From Spongiibacteraceae bacterium (GTDB lineage: Bacteria; Pseudomonadota; Gammaproteobacteria; Pseudomonadales; PIVM01), in assembly GCA_030618505.1 (NCBI GenBank), contig JAUXDF010000170.1:1-7060 (forward strand): DNA of 7,060 nt. The letters run 5' to 3'. The position numbers were made by a program, and so were the translations under genes. Under the pieces are notes generated by a model, which was not told the DNA's origin, did no database searches, and saw only the letters and a list, made by a program, of their open reading frames with translations. Positions 6,080 to 7,060 of this stretch are shown piece after piece. The number at the start of each line of letters is the position of its first letter. Position 1 is the first letter of the stretch.

Positions 6080-7060
6080 TTAAACGATCTCTAATAAAAG
6101 GGGGCCAATATCCTGAAGGGGCAAAATTTCGTCTGCTAATCCGTCTTTGGCCACGGCCATGGGCATACCATAGATAATACTGGTAGCTTCATCCTGAGCC
6201 CAAACGGAGGAACCACTGCGCTTTAACATGCGCGCCCCATCTCTTCCGTCAGCCCCCATACCCGTTAATACAACAGCCAATACCTTATCACGATAAGCAT
6301 TAGCTGCTGAACCAAATGTAACATCTACTGACGGTTTATAGTTTAACCGCTCATCTCCTTGCAATATGCGTACCGATCCGCGCTTGCCGATCATGAATTG
6401 CATACCACCGGGTGCAAGCAACGCAACTCCAGGCTTTAAAACATCACCGTCTCTTGCTTCTCTGACTTCCAGCTGACAGATTGAATTTAACCTTTCAGCA
6501 AATGCCGGTGTAAACGAGGCTGGCATATGCTGAATCAAGGCGATTGGCAGAGGGTAGTTTTTCGGGATAGCAGACAATACTTTTTGCAGCGCCACCGGCC
6601 CCCCAGTCGAGGTGCCAATAACAACCAACTGGTAGGGATTTGCGGGTTTGACACTACGACGGCGCCGGGCAGGCGGTGGCGCGGTGGCAACCGGCCTTGC
6701 TGAGGTTCTCGCCGTAGCGACAGACTCAACAGGTTTAGCAGCGGATCTTGAAGGTGAAGATGTAGATTTTGACGAAGATGCAGGTGATTTTTCTGCTGCA
6801 GGCCTTGCGAATGAAGGCTTTGCAGGTGCTGCCCCAGCAGACAAACCAGGTCCAGTAGATCTACGCCCAGTGCGCGCCACAACTAACAAGGACTCAAACA
6901 AACGCTTCTTTAAGGCCTGGGAACTATTGGCAATTTCCTCGAAATTTTTGGGCAAAAAGTCTACTGCGCCAGCCTCAAGGGAGTCCAAGGTCACCCTGGC
7001 TCCTTCATAGGTTAGCGAAGAAAACATCAAAATGGGGGTGGGGTTTGAGGCCATGATTTT
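6080..7060 (-). CDS. cheB: CheB, chemotaxis protein-glutamate methylesterase/glutamine deamidase (5' end outside window)
   Basis: The frame is open through the right edge, so the gene is incomplete at its 5' end; the ATG at 7054 is internal. Preceding it, AAA ATC adds Lys-Ile. The visible N-terminus (NPTPILMFSSLTYEG, then SLEAGAVDFLPK) is the second half of a receiver domain, including the conserved lysine near 6947-6949; the phosphorylated aspartate lies outside. A linker of about 75 residues rich in S, A, P, K and R follows (about 6860-6635). The C-terminal methylesterase domain has its full catalytic triad: serine in IGTSTGGP (codon about 6610-6608), histidine in LIQHMPASF (about 6529-6527) and aspartate in TGMGADGRDG (about 6250-6248). 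CheB demethylates or deamidates receptor glutamates to reset adaptation and is activated by CheA. It is followed six bases later by motC. Confidence 0.96.
   Translation of the reverse strand, partial: KIMASNPTPILMFSSLTYEGARVTLDSLEAGAVDFLPKNFEEIANSSQALKKRLFESLLVVARTGRRSTGPGLSAGAAPAKPSFARPAAEKSPASSSKSTSSPSRSAAKPVESVATARTSARPVATAPPPARRRRSVKPANPYQLVVIGTSTGGPVALQKVLSAIPKNYPLPIALIQHMPASFTPAFAERLNSICQLEVREARDGDVLKPGVALLAPGGMQFMIGKRGSVRILQGDERLNYKPSVDVTFGSAANAYRDKVLAVVLTGMGADGRDGARMLKRSGSSVWAQDEATSIIYGMPMAVAKDGLADEILPLQDIGPLLLEIV

Noticed and set aside
6535..7010. Open frames in other frames across cheB
   Set aside because: The CheB frame contains the complete catalytic triad and conserved motifs; the others are low-complexity shadows of its linker.

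Overview
The window is part of a chemotaxis and flagellar-motor gene block from a polarly flagellated gammaproteobacterium. Every supported gene lies on the minus strand, so transcription runs from position 7060 towards 1. The gene order cheB, motC, motD, parA-like (parC), parP-like, cheW and DUF2802 is the conserved downstream half of the fliA-cheY-cheZ-cheA-cheB-motCD-parC-parP-cheW block known from Pseudomonas, Vibrio, Shewanella and relatives. Moderate GC content and family resemblance fit a marine gammaproteobacterium, possibly a Cellvibrionales relative. That placement is inference, because there is no rRNA or other taxonomic marker here.

Layout from right to left (5' to 3' of the genes). 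Positions 7060-6080 hold the 3' part of cheB, cut by the window edge inside the receiver domain. Six bases later come motC (6073-5333) and, after 16 bases, motD (5316-4345), the MotA-type and MotB-type stator subunits. A 173-base gap follows that holds a strong sigma-54-like promoter and a perfect sigma-28-type -10 octamer. Next are a ParA-family ATPase (4171-3371) and a CheW-like ParP protein (3371-2253), which overlap as TAATG. A 139-base gap holds a second sigma-54-like promoter and precedes cheW (2113-1634). A small membrane-anchored DUF2802 protein (best start GTG 1569, stop at 1177) ends the chemotaxis block. After a 192-base gap, a further minus-strand gene runs off the left edge. Its visible 328 residues look like an N-terminal membrane segment followed by a divergent CHASE2-type extracytoplasmic sensor domain.

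How the genes fit together: CheB resets receptor methylation, CheW couples receptors to CheA, and ParC/ParP place and stabilise the chemoreceptor array at the flagellated pole. MotC/MotD form a stator that powers the motor those arrays control. The two sigma-54-like sites would let the parC-parP and cheW-DUF2802 parts be transcribed separately from the upstream cheB-motCD part, with flagellar-class timing. This promoter arrangement and the CHASE2-like gene at the end of the block are the points most worth a second look. Nothing in the window looks like a mobile element, CRISPR array, tRNA or rRNA.
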